Positions 1 to 5,552 of a stretch of DNA of 6,889 nt are shown piece by piece. Each line of letters opens with the position of its first letter. Within the stretch, counting starts at the first letter, position 1. The notes below the pieces were generated by a model. That model worked only from the letters and a program-made list of their open reading frames with translations, had not been told where the DNA came from and did no database searches. The position numbers and the translations under genes were made by a program. This DNA comes from Spirochaetota bacterium (lineage in GTDB: Bacteria > Spirochaetota > B62-G9). The stretch covers positions 1-6,889 of the forward strand of contig JALXDB010000168.1 in NCBI GenBank assembly GCA_026990615.1. Direction: 5' to 3'.

Positions 1-126
1 GACAGATTCAGCTGCAAATTCACAACAGAGGCCGGAGAGATCACAGGAGAGATTCCCTCGGATACAGTTATTAAGGAAGGGGACGAGCTTTATCTTAGGT
101 TTAAAAGAGCAATAATGGTGGAGTAG
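1..126 (+). CDS. C-terminal fragment of an unidentified protein, possibly a TOBE-like ABC ATPase tail
   Basis: Frame 1 is open from the first base to a TAG at 124-126 and encodes 41 residues; the gene starts outside the window. The fragment alternates polar and hydrophobic residues like a small beta barrel. It holds GEITGEIPSD near residues 12-21 and ends with EGDELYLRFKRAIMVE. The pattern of a GD pair, a beta strand and a final hydrophobic strand recalls the OB-like TOBE domain that closes many ABC transporter ATPases. That is a resemblance only: no ATPase motif is visible here and other OB-fold proteins would look similar. No clear terminator follows the stop. The reading frame itself is well supported; the function is not. 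Confidence 0.55.
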   Translation, partial: DRFSCKFTTEAGEITGEIPSDTVIKEGDELYLRFKRAIMVE

Positions 127-264
127 TCTGTTATACAGCGGTATATGCTAATCCTGCGTATTTCAATTGTGATCCAGATGCAATACTTAAAACAATATTT
201 TTAAAAAAGTATAATCAAGATAAATTCATTAAAATCTATTAAATTGGTTCAACTTCTCAAACTC

Positions 265-295
265 TTTCAGGTAAACGGGAAATTTTTCAGGTAAA
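265..295. repeat. Tandem 11-base direct repeat TTTCAGGTAAA
   Basis: TTTCAGGTAAA occurs exactly at 265-275 and again at 285-295, a start-to-start distance of 20 bases, close to two helical turns. The core TTTCAGG recurs at 471-477 and, inverted, at 365-371. The phasing would suit a DNA-binding protein, but no gene starts close downstream on either strand, so a decayed repeat is equally possible. Confidence 0.5.
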
Positions 296-409
296 TAAAG
301 ATAAAAGCTATCTCCCTATAATTAAAATACACCAATTAAAAGTTATTTCAGCTTTTAAAACTCTCCTGAAAAATAATACAAAATATCTCTGGTAAATAAA
401 GACAAAAAC
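290..409. repeat. 19-base imperfect direct repeat pair
   Basis: The sequence GGTAAATAAAGATAAAAGC at 290-308 is repeated as GGTAAATAAAGACAAAAAC at 391-409, with 17 of 19 bases identical and a start-to-start distance of 101 bases. The first copy overlaps the second TTTCAGGTAAA unit. It may be a remnant of a larger duplication or of a short interspersed repeat. Nothing in it suggests a transposon end. Confidence 0.5.
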
Positions 410-488
410 GAATTCCGGTTTTAATTATTTATCTATTGAATAGTTTTTAAAACAGCGGGTAGATTCTTTATTTCAGGAGAAATACTTT

Positions 489-1568
489 CTAAACCCTAGC
501 ACCAGAATCTTCGATCTTCTTATCTATTATTGTCTTTACATGATGAATAAGTTCAGAAACCACCTCTTCTTCCGGAAGGGTTTTAAATGGAACACCGTAC
601 TTAAAAATTGTGCCATATCCATCCTTACCGCCGGCTATTCCAATATCAGCCCCTCTTGCCTCACCCGGCCCGTTAACATTACATCCCATAACTGCAACGG
701 TTATACCCCCTATACTCTCGAGGTTGACTCCCCTGCTGTTATACTCCTTTTCGAGTTTCTGGAGGTATCCATCGACCTCTTCGTTTATTTTGAGCAGGTC
801 CATCTGACATCTGCCGCATTTGGGGCACGATATAATTGTATAGCCTGTTTTCACAAGCCCAAGTGAGCCCAGTATGGTTTTTACCACCTTTACATCGCTT
901 TCGTATTTCGATTCAAACTCATCTATATCTGTATAATCTAAAAGTATCGTATCGGCTGCCCCTCTATGGAAAATATTCCCCATTACAAGGGAATTATCCA
1001 CTATACTGTCATCCTCATTTTTCCCCTTAAAAAATGGTACAACAAGCGGAACATCTAATCTTTCATGGATGTTCATACTCGTATCTATCATATCCGTTAG
1101 GTTGTCAAAATCAGAATATACAAAATGTGAATCGTTCAGACCGAGTTCATCGATGAGCTCGTATGCTCTTTCGTAGTACCTTACCCAATCGTCTCTGTCT
1201 GTAGGAACAGTGACAGAGTCTTCATCCTGAAGAATGAAAATTCCAGGTCTGTACTTTTTGACGAGAAAGTTCAGATCTTCAGAGCTGCTTATTATGGACA
1301 GGTCTTTTAAACCAAGGGCTAATAGAATCCCATTTTCTTTTAAAAGTTCCTTTAAAATTAAGGGATTTTTTAATACCCAGACCGTTTTAGTATCTATTTC
1401 GCCTTCCAGGTACTTTACCTTCCTGTACTCTTCAAAGCTTGAAACCTCATACCACAGGCACGAGATAAAACTTCCATCTATGCTTTCCGTTCTTTTTACA
1501 AGTGGCCACCTGTTTTTTATCACAGAATCGATATTTTTTATTGCAACGTGAATAGATATCTTGTTCAT
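489..1568 (-). CDS. IspG/GcpE-like protein with an intact Fe-S domain and a degenerate barrel half
   Basis: IspG converts MEcPP to HMBPP in the MEP isoprenoid pathway using a [4Fe-4S] cluster. In this 359-residue cytosolic protein, residues 246-359 form the cluster domain. Cys248 and Cys251 lie in SCPKCGRC, Cys296 in VMGCNVNGPGE, and the catalytic Glu at 303; ADIGIAGG follows at 307-314. The cysteine spacing is longer than in E. coli IspG because of an insert around 262-288. Residues 1-240 are unusual: the barrel motifs of ordinary IspG (VQSMTNTDT, DIHFD, RINPGN, the RIGVN region) are absent. Residues 173-245, with VMGNIFHRGAADTILLDY, align loosely with the last barrel strands. This resembles the A* plus Fe-S arrangement of large-type GcpE without the catalytic first barrel. 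The ATG has only a weak GGAT upstream, and no coding sequence precedes it. The Fe-S domain family is certain; the enzymatic role is not, so no gene symbol is given. Confidence 0.85.
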   Translation of the reverse strand: MNKISIHVAIKNIDSVIKNRWPLVKRTESIDGSFISCLWYEVSSFEEYRKVKYLEGEIDTKTVWVLKNPLILKELLKENGILLALGLKDLSIISSSEDLNFLVKKYRPGIFILQDEDSVTVPTDRDDWVRYYERAYELIDELGLNDSHFVYSDFDNLTDMIDTSMNIHERLDVPLVVPFFKGKNEDDSIVDNSLVMGNIFHRGAADTILLDYTDIDEFESKYESDVKVVKTILGSLGLVKTGYTIISCPKCGRCQMDLLKINEEVDGYLQKLEKEYNSRGVNLESIGGITVAVMGCNVNGPGEARGADIGIAGGKDGYGTIFKYGVPFKTLPEEEVVSELIHHVKTIIDKKIEDSGARV

Positions 1569-1592
1569 TTTCTATCCAAAACCTTTTAAATA

Positions 1593-1621
1593 AGAATATT
1601 ATTATAAGTTATAAAGGTCAA
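1593..1621 (-). promoter_or_regulatory. Candidate sigma-70 promoter for the IspG-like gene
   Basis: Read on the minus strand, TTGACC (plus-strand 1616-1621) is followed after 17 bases by TATTCT (plus-strand 1593-1598). The -35 matches consensus at five of six positions and the -10 at four. Transcription would start near 1586, about 18 bases before the ATG at 1568. The whole gap is AT-rich, so chance matches are easy. Confidence 0.4.
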
Positions 1622-1636
1622 CAGGAAGTTTTTTTC

Positions 1637-1665
1637 TTGTAATAACCGTTTTATTCCTGTATTAT
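1637..1665 (+). promoter_or_regulatory. Candidate promoter for the transporter/peptidase pair
   Basis: TTGTAA at 1637-1642 is followed after 17 bases by TATTAT at 1660-1665. A perfect TATAAT lies at 1663-1668 but would give a 20-base spacer. Transcription would begin near 1672-1676, leaving a leader of roughly 25 bases. It lies back to back with the candidate promoter for the IspG-like gene, so the two transcripts diverge. Confidence 0.45.
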
Positions 1666-1668
1666 AAT

Positions 1669-1684
1669 TTGATAGTTTTATCAA
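1669..1684. promoter_or_regulatory. Inverted repeat at the predicted transcription start, possible operator
   Basis: TTGATAGTTTTATCAA consists of the perfect arms TTGATA and TATCAA around a 4-base centre. It lies just downstream of the -10 and spans the expected +1, where a repressor would block transcription. The half sites resemble FNR boxes, but the TTGAT and ATCAA arms are 6 bases apart instead of the usual 4. In the RNA it could also form a short 6-pair hairpin. Confidence 0.35.
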
Positions 1685-1699
1685 TAAAATCAACATATA

Positions 1700-2674
1700 A
1701 TGAAAAAATTTAGCTTTGTTTTCAGGAAGTACATCCTACTCTGGGCATTTCTTTCAATGCTTGTAGGCTATCTCTCTGGAAAGTTTAATCCAGAAAGGGC
1801 AGTGTCGCTCTCTGTAATCACAGAGCCTTTTCTATTCATAATGATTCTTATAATGATAATTCCGACTGAACTTTCCAATATTTTAAAGATAAAGAAGTAT
1901 CTATTTCCAATTGGAATTGCAGTATTGATGTTCCTCATATCGCCTTTTATAGCCCAAATTACATTGATGATAATACCGAAGAAGTTCAGTTTCTTGAGTA
2001 CAGGAATAATTCTGGTGTCGACAGCCCCTCCGGATGCAATGCTCTCTGCATGGGCCGGGTTTTTAGAGGCGGATATACTTTTAACCCTTATAATTCAATC
2101 CTTAACATTCCTGTTATGGATATTTTTACTCCCATTCGGTCTCAGCATCATATTTAAGGGTGAAAAGATCTTTTCAATGCTTCTTCTAATAAAAAATATG
2201 ATTATTCTAATTGTTATCCCATTTATAATAGCCATATTAATCAAAACTTTCCTTAAAAAGAGAGTCCCAGACGAGGCAAAAAGGGGGATCAGGGTTGCAC
2301 TGTCCACAATTTCCGGTATTATCGAGCTTTTTATAATACTTATATCCATTGCCTTAAACTCTGATATGATAAGTAATTACCCAATAATAATTCTATGGGG
2401 TGTGGTTGCAGCCGCAATTTACTACCTGTCAATATTTCTCATTGCACTTTTTGCTGCCAGAACAGCAAAAATCTCATATGAATCAACAATTCCAATTATA
2501 TACGAAAACGCAACAAAAAACCTTCCACTGGCAATGGTTGTAGCTCTCACATCTTTCAATGAGCATGCGATCCTCGGCGTAGCTGCCTGCATGCTCGTAC
2601 AGTTTCCTATATCCGCTTTCTTCTTTAACATTAGTAATTTTCTTTACAAAAAAGAAAATATGGTATTATCCTAA
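1700..2674 (+). CDS. ACR3/bile-acid:sodium symporter-like membrane transporter
   Basis: The 324-residue product is almost entirely hydrophobic, with about ten membrane segments (approximately 11-28, 43-60, 68-92, 98-117, 125-151, 160-183, 203-220, 226-252, 272-292 and 293-314). A positively charged N-terminus (MKKFSFVFRKY) suggests it faces the cytoplasm. Two family marks of the BART superfamily stand out: GIILVSTAPPDAMLSAW at 102-118, matching the broken-helix region of ACR3 arsenite permeases (GLILxGLAPCIAMVxVW type), and YENATKNLPLAMVVAL at 268-283, matching the second crossover helix. The Cys that ACR3 pumps use for arsenite is replaced by Pro111, so arsenite efflux is unlikely. The substrate may be an organic anion and cannot be read from sequence. 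The ATG has no Shine-Dalgarno sequence, only an AT-rich leader. The peptidase gene follows after 7 bases, probably in the same transcript. Confidence 0.75.
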   Translation: MKKFSFVFRKYILLWAFLSMLVGYLSGKFNPERAVSLSVITEPFLFIMILIMIIPTELSNILKIKKYLFPIGIAVLMFLISPFIAQITLMIIPKKFSFLSTGIILVSTAPPDAMLSAWAGFLEADILLTLIIQSLTFLLWIFLLPFGLSIIFKGEKIFSMLLLIKNMIILIVIPFIIAILIKTFLKKRVPDEAKRGIRVALSTISGIIELFIILISIALNSDMISNYPIIILWGVVAAAIYYLSIFLIALFAARTAKISYESTIPIIYENATKNLPLAMVVALTSFNEHAILGVAACMLVQFPISAFFFNISNFLYKKENMVLS

Positions 2675-2681
2675 CTACCAA

Positions 2682-3374
2682 ATGCAAAACATTAAAATTG
2701 AAAGAATAATAAGATCGGGGAGAAAAACCGTAGCTTTAGAGATAACTCCCGATTTAAAACTGATCATCCGCGCACCCTATCACCTTCCATCAAGCGAAAT
2801 AGACAGGATTGTACTTCGAAAAAGGGAGTGGATTTCTAAAACAATAAGAAAAATAATTTTGGTGCAAAAAAGAGAAGGCTATATATACCCGCAGAAAACC
2901 TTTACCGATGGTGAGAAATTTAAACTTTTTGGAAGAACCTATAAACTTAGAATAATAGATTCAACCGGTAACAGGGTAAATATTACAGACAAAACAATAA
3001 ACCTCTACACTAATAGCAAAAAGGAAGCAAAGGACATCATTGTAAACTGGTATAAAAATATCCTGAGAGAATATATAAATGCTCGGGTTGAATTCTTTTC
3101 AAAGAAAACAGGCCTTGTTCCCGGAAAGATAAGAATCACCAGTGCGCGCAGAAGATGGGGTTCATGCAGCGTAAAAAACAATCTGAACTTTTCCTGGAGG
3201 CTCGCGATGGCCCCTAAAGATATTATTGATTACGTAATAATTCACGAGCTCGTTCATATAAAAATTAAGAATCATTCAAAAAAGTTCTGGGATTTTGTCG
3301 GCATTATCGTTCCGGATTACAGGGCCAAAAGGAACTGGTTGAAGGAAAACGGATTCACCATGAATATAGAGTAA
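2682..3374 (+). CDS. YgjP-like (DUF45) zinc metallopeptidase
   Basis: This 230-residue soluble protein belongs to the YgjP/SprT-like metallopeptidase group (DUF45, often annotated as a metal-dependent hydrolase). Residues 187-198 read IHELVHIKIKNH. This gives the HExxH zinc site (His188, catalytic Glu189, His192) and a probable third zinc ligand at His198, in the typical NHSKKFW context (197-203). The family motif RRRWGSC is present at 156-162, and the C-terminus ends with the usual PDYRAKRNWLKENG block (211-224). The N-terminal half is a basic beta-rich region with no recognised catalytic role. No signal peptide is seen, so it should act in the cytoplasm; substrates of this family are poorly known. 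The ATG lies 7 bases after the transporter stop and lacks a clear ribosome binding site, which suggests translational coupling. Confidence 0.88.
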   Translation: MQNIKIERIIRSGRKTVALEITPDLKLIIRAPYHLPSSEIDRIVLRKREWISKTIRKIILVQKREGYIYPQKTFTDGEKFKLFGRTYKLRIIDSTGNRVNITDKTINLYTNSKKEAKDIIVNWYKNILREYINARVEFFSKKTGLVPGKIRITSARRRWGSCSVKNNLNFSWRLAMAPKDIIDYVIIHELVHIKIKNHSKKFWDFVGIIVPDYRAKRNWLKENGFTMNIE

Positions 3375-3407
3375 TTTTTAGGAGGAATCGATTCTAATAG
3401 TAATACT

Positions 3408-3447
3408 AATATTGGCTCATTAAAAATCAGAATAAAAATATTGGCTC
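3408..3447. repeat. 11-base direct repeat AATATTGGCTC
   Basis: AATATTGGCTC occurs at 3408-3418 and at 3437-3447, 29 bases apart start to start, upstream of the nadE promoter. It could be a pair of activator or repressor half sites. It is short, and no third copy was noticed in the window. Confidence 0.35.
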
Positions 3448-3465
3448 TAAAGTATGTAGATAGAC

Positions 3466-3493
3466 CTGACAAAACATTGAATCCTGCTATTAT
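3466..3493 (+). promoter_or_regulatory. Candidate extended -10 promoter for nadE
   Basis: CTGACA at 3466-3471 matches TTGACA at five of six positions. After 16 bases comes TATTAT at 3488-3493, immediately preceded by TGC, the extended -10 element. Transcription would start near 3500, giving a leader of about 27 bases that carries the AGGGGA ribosome binding site. This would let nadE be transcribed independently of the upstream pair. Confidence 0.5.
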
Positions 3494-3526
3494 AGATAAC
3501 CAAACATTAATAAACAGGGGACTCCC

Positions 3527-5173
3527 ATGAAAATAACAGTTGCTCAGGTTAACCCAACCGTAGGTGATATAAAAGGAAATATTGAAATATTGAAAAAGGC
3601 ACTTAAAAAAGCCGATACACACCGCTCTGACCTTATTGTTTTTCCCGAACTATTTCTTACAGCTTATCCCCCCCGGGATCTACTTGAATTCCGATGGTTT
3701 ATTGACAGAGTGTACAGGGGGATAGAGGAAATTAAATCTTTATCCGGAGAATATAGAGAAACAGGTATCCTGTTCGGAGCTCCTACAAGATCAGAAAGAC
3801 CTCTGGGGAAAGGACTTCACAACAGTGCAATACTAATACTGAATGGTGAAATCGCATTTATTCAGCATAAATCCCTGCTACCCACCTACGATGTCTTTGA
3901 CGAGGTGAGATATTTTGACCCTGCATCTGAAATCAGGCCATTTAAGTTCAAAGACAGAACCCTGGGAATCAACATCTGCGAAGATGCCTGGAATGACCCG
4001 ATTTTCTGGCCGGGAAGAAAACTATACTCGATCGATCCTGTAGAAATACTGGTAAATAAAGGCGCCGATTTACTTATAAATATATCGGCTTCTCCATTTA
4101 ACACAAAAAAACAGTACCTGCGGTACAGGATCCTCTCCAACCAGGCGAAGAGGCATAACGTTCAGTTTCTCTACGTTAACCAGGTGGGAGGAAATGACGA
4201 GCTTATATTCGACGGGAGGAGCATGTTGATAGATAAATCCGGGAAAATCCTTTTCGAAATGCCCTCCTTCGAAGAGGCAGTGGACACTTTTGATACTCTC
4301 AGCACGGTCACCCCAAAAGATTTTATAGAGATGGATGAAATTGAGTCCGTTTATAGAGCTATAATTCTTGGAATAAGAGACTACCTCAGAAAATGTGGAT
4401 TTAAAAAGGCGGTTGTCGGATTGTCCGGTGGAATAGATTCGGCAGTAACACTCTGCCTTGCAACCGAAGCGCTTGGAAGGGATAACGTTCTCGGTGTATC
4501 CATGCCTTCACCATTTTCAAGCAGGGGGAGTATTGAGGATTCTAAAAAGCTTGCGGGGAACCTGAAGGTGCCCTTTGAAATTATTCCGATATCCAAAATT
4601 TATGAAAGCTACCTCGATACACTGTCTCCAATATTTCGAGATAGACCAATGGATATAACCGAAGAGAATATACAGGCCAGGATAAGAGGCAATATACTGA
4701 TGGCTATATCTAACAAATTCGGATACCTTGTTCTTTCCACCGGGAATAAAAGCGAACTGGCGGTTGGATACTGCACCCTGTACGGAGATATGAGCGGTGG
4801 TCTTGCAGTAATTTCAGATGTCCCTAAAACAATGGTTTACAGGCTGGCCGATTACATCAATAGAAACGGTGAAATTATTCCGGAAGAAATAATTAAAAAG
4901 GCTCCATCTGCAGAACTTCGTCCCAATCAGAAAGATCAGGACACCCTACCCCCGTATGAGATTCTTGATGAAATTCTTCACTATTTTATAGAGGAAAAAC
5001 TATCAATAGAAGAGATAACAGGTAAAGGATTTGATAGAGAAACGGTCTTATGGGTTGCAAAAGCAATAGCCAAAAATGAGTATAAAAGAAAACAGGCAGC
5101 TCCGGGGCTAAAGGTAACGACAAAGGCCTTTGGAATAGGGAGAAGAATACCAATAGCTGCAAAATATATTTGA
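3527..5173 (+). CDS. nadE: Glutamine-dependent NAD+ synthetase
   Basis: This cytosolic enzyme makes NAD+ from nicotinic acid adenine dinucleotide, ATP and glutamine, the last step of NAD synthesis. The 548-residue protein has both domains of the glutamine-using form. The N-terminal nitrilase-type glutaminase (about 1-260) has the triad Glu41 (FPELFL), Lys115 (HKSLLP) and Cys151 (NICEDAW). The C-terminal synthetase (about 270-548) has the ATP-binding PP-loop SGGIDS at 300-305, followed by NIQARIRGNILMA (381-393), STGNKSE (404-410) and YGDMSGG (419-425). Length is normal and nothing is truncated. The ATG is supported by AGGGGA at 3516-3521 with a 5-base gap, and MKITVAQVNPTVGD is the usual N-terminus. 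The glutaminase domain means the enzyme need not depend on free ammonia. Confidence 0.97.
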   Translation: MKITVAQVNPTVGDIKGNIEILKKALKKADTHRSDLIVFPELFLTAYPPRDLLEFRWFIDRVYRGIEEIKSLSGEYRETGILFGAPTRSERPLGKGLHNSAILILNGEIAFIQHKSLLPTYDVFDEVRYFDPASEIRPFKFKDRTLGINICEDAWNDPIFWPGRKLYSIDPVEILVNKGADLLINISASPFNTKKQYLRYRILSNQAKRHNVQFLYVNQVGGNDELIFDGRSMLIDKSGKILFEMPSFEEAVDTFDTLSTVTPKDFIEMDEIESVYRAIILGIRDYLRKCGFKKAVVGLSGGIDSAVTLCLATEALGRDNVLGVSMPSPFSSRGSIEDSKKLAGNLKVPFEIIPISKIYESYLDTLSPIFRDRPMDITEENIQARIRGNILMAISNKFGYLVLSTGNKSELAVGYCTLYGDMSGGLAVISDVPKTMVYRLADYINRNGEIIPEEIIKKAPSAELRPNQKDQDTLPPYEILDEILHYFIEEKLSIEEITGKGFDRETVLWVAKAIAKNEYKRKQAAPGLKVTTKAFGIGRRIPIAAKYI

Positions 5174-5472
5174 GCCCCCTCTAATAAAGGGTGTTTATAG
5201 TCTATGGGCATTTTGAGCCATGATTATCAGATTAATAATGGCAAGAAATCTAAAACTCACCAATACATTAACGAATTTATATTGCTTAATCTTAAATTTT
5301 ATTTAATCGCACTTCACTCAAAAGAATAAATCACAGTTTTTATCAATTTTAATAGCAAACTTATTTATAATTTTATCCTGATGCTGCGTATACAAATTAT
5401 TTAACATAAAATTTTTAAAACTAAACACGGCACATTCATAAGAAAACAGAGCCTGGCCCATTTTCTTCATAA

Positions 5473-5498
5473 AAGATAAGAAAAACGTTAATTATCTT
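5473..5498. promoter_or_regulatory. 7-base inverted repeat overlapping the permease -35, possible operator
   Basis: AAGATAA at 5473-5479 is the exact inverse of TTATCTT at 5492-5498, and the right arm overlaps the first bases of the -35 element. Between them lies AACGTT (5484-5489), a palindrome with the central CG step typical of LacI/PurR-family operators. Its centre is one base off that of the outer arms. Regulation by purines would fit the downstream gene, but the operator is an inference. Confidence 0.35.
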
Positions 5499-5525
5499 GA
5501 AATAATTGCACCAATTTAATATTAT
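5497..5525 (+). promoter_or_regulatory. Candidate sigma-70 promoter for the purine permease
   Basis: TTGAAA at 5497-5502 (four of six to consensus) and TATTAT at 5520-5525 (five of six) are separated by the ideal 17 bases. Transcription would begin near 5532, so the leader is only about 20 bases and consists mainly of the ribosome binding site. Confidence 0.55.
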
Positions 5526-5541
5526 TATAAAAATTTTAAAC

Positions 5542-5547
5542 AGGAGG
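5542..5547 (+). promoter_or_regulatory. Ribosome binding site AGGAGG that decides the permease start
   Basis: A perfect AGGAGG ends at 5547, where a GTG (5547-5549) could formally open the frame. That codon overlaps the binding site and cannot be used with it. The next in-frame GTG at 5553 leaves a 5-base gap, the normal distance. The ATG at 5551 is out of frame. Confidence 0.8.
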
Positions 5548-5552
5548 TGGAT

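Larger units (their letters stand above)
127..488. other. AT-rich intergenic gap between two converging genes
   Basis: This 362-base stretch holds no credible gene. The longest ATG frame I followed (145-204, 19 codons) has no ribosome binding site. The genes on both sides point into it, so it should contain termination signals for both, but no GC-rich stem with a U tract is present. The best stem is TTAAAAG (336-342) with CTTTTAA (352-358), seven A/T-dominated pairs around a 9-base loop, which is weak. The region does hold four copies of the word TTTCAGG, one of them inverted (265, 285, 365-371 inverted, 471), and a 19-base imperfect direct repeat. Confidence 0.6.
3375..3526 (+). other. Intergenic gap with an orphan AGGAGG and an uninterrupted frame
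   Basis: A textbook AGGAGG at 3380-3385 is not followed by ATG, GTG or TTG at a normal distance. An ATT at 3391 has the right spacing but opens only ten codons. In the peptidase frame the DNA stays open for 51 codons after the stop at 3372-3374, until a TGA at 3528-3530 that overlaps the nadE ATG as ATGA. The only in-frame start of a common type is TTG at 3441, which has no ribosome binding site. I regard this as a gap with a possible decayed or unusual small gene, not as a called CDS. GAATCGATTC at 3385-3394 is a perfect 10-base palindrome. Confidence 0.4.
5174..5546. other. AT-rich intergenic gap upstream of the purine permease
   Basis: I see no gene in these 373 bases. Just after nadE, CCCT (5177-5180) can pair with AGGG (5188-5191), and ATGGGC (5204-5209) can pair with GCCAT (5217-5221) with a bulged G. 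Neither is followed by a convincing U tract, so a nadE terminator is only weakly suggested. The middle part (about 5222-5470) is featureless A/T-rich DNA. The right end carries an inverted repeat and promoter for the permease. I looked for a purine riboswitch because of the neighbouring gene and found none of its conserved loop sequences. Confidence 0.55.

Noticed and set aside
145..204. 19-codon ATG frame in the left gap
   Set aside because: It has no ribosome binding site, is very short, and encodes a sequence without recognisable features.
540..866. Plus-strand open frames inside the IspG-like gene
   Set aside because: They are antisense shadows. The minus-strand frame has clear family motifs throughout this region, and these frames have no recognisable domain.
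1669..1684. Canonical FNR site
   Set aside because: The TTGAT and ATCAA arms are separated by six bases, not four, so a standard FNR dimer would not fit.
489..1700. The IspG-like gene as a truncated or frameshifted normal ispG
   Set aside because: The frame is full length for the family (359 codons), and promoter-like DNA and a divergent gene lie directly upstream, with no leftover barrel coding sequence in other frames. The unusual half is an integral part of one continuous frame.
5175..5221. Rho-independent terminator after nadE
   Set aside because: The stems are four or five pairs with a mismatch or bulge, and no U tract follows; too weak to call as a feature.
5174..5546. Purine riboswitch ahead of the permease
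   Set aside because: The conserved loop sequences and closing stem of the purine aptamer are absent, and the predicted leader is only about 20 bases.
5547..5552. Upstream GTG as permease start
   Set aside because: It overlaps the AGGAGG itself; the GTG at 5553 has proper spacing and gives the usual N-terminus of the family.
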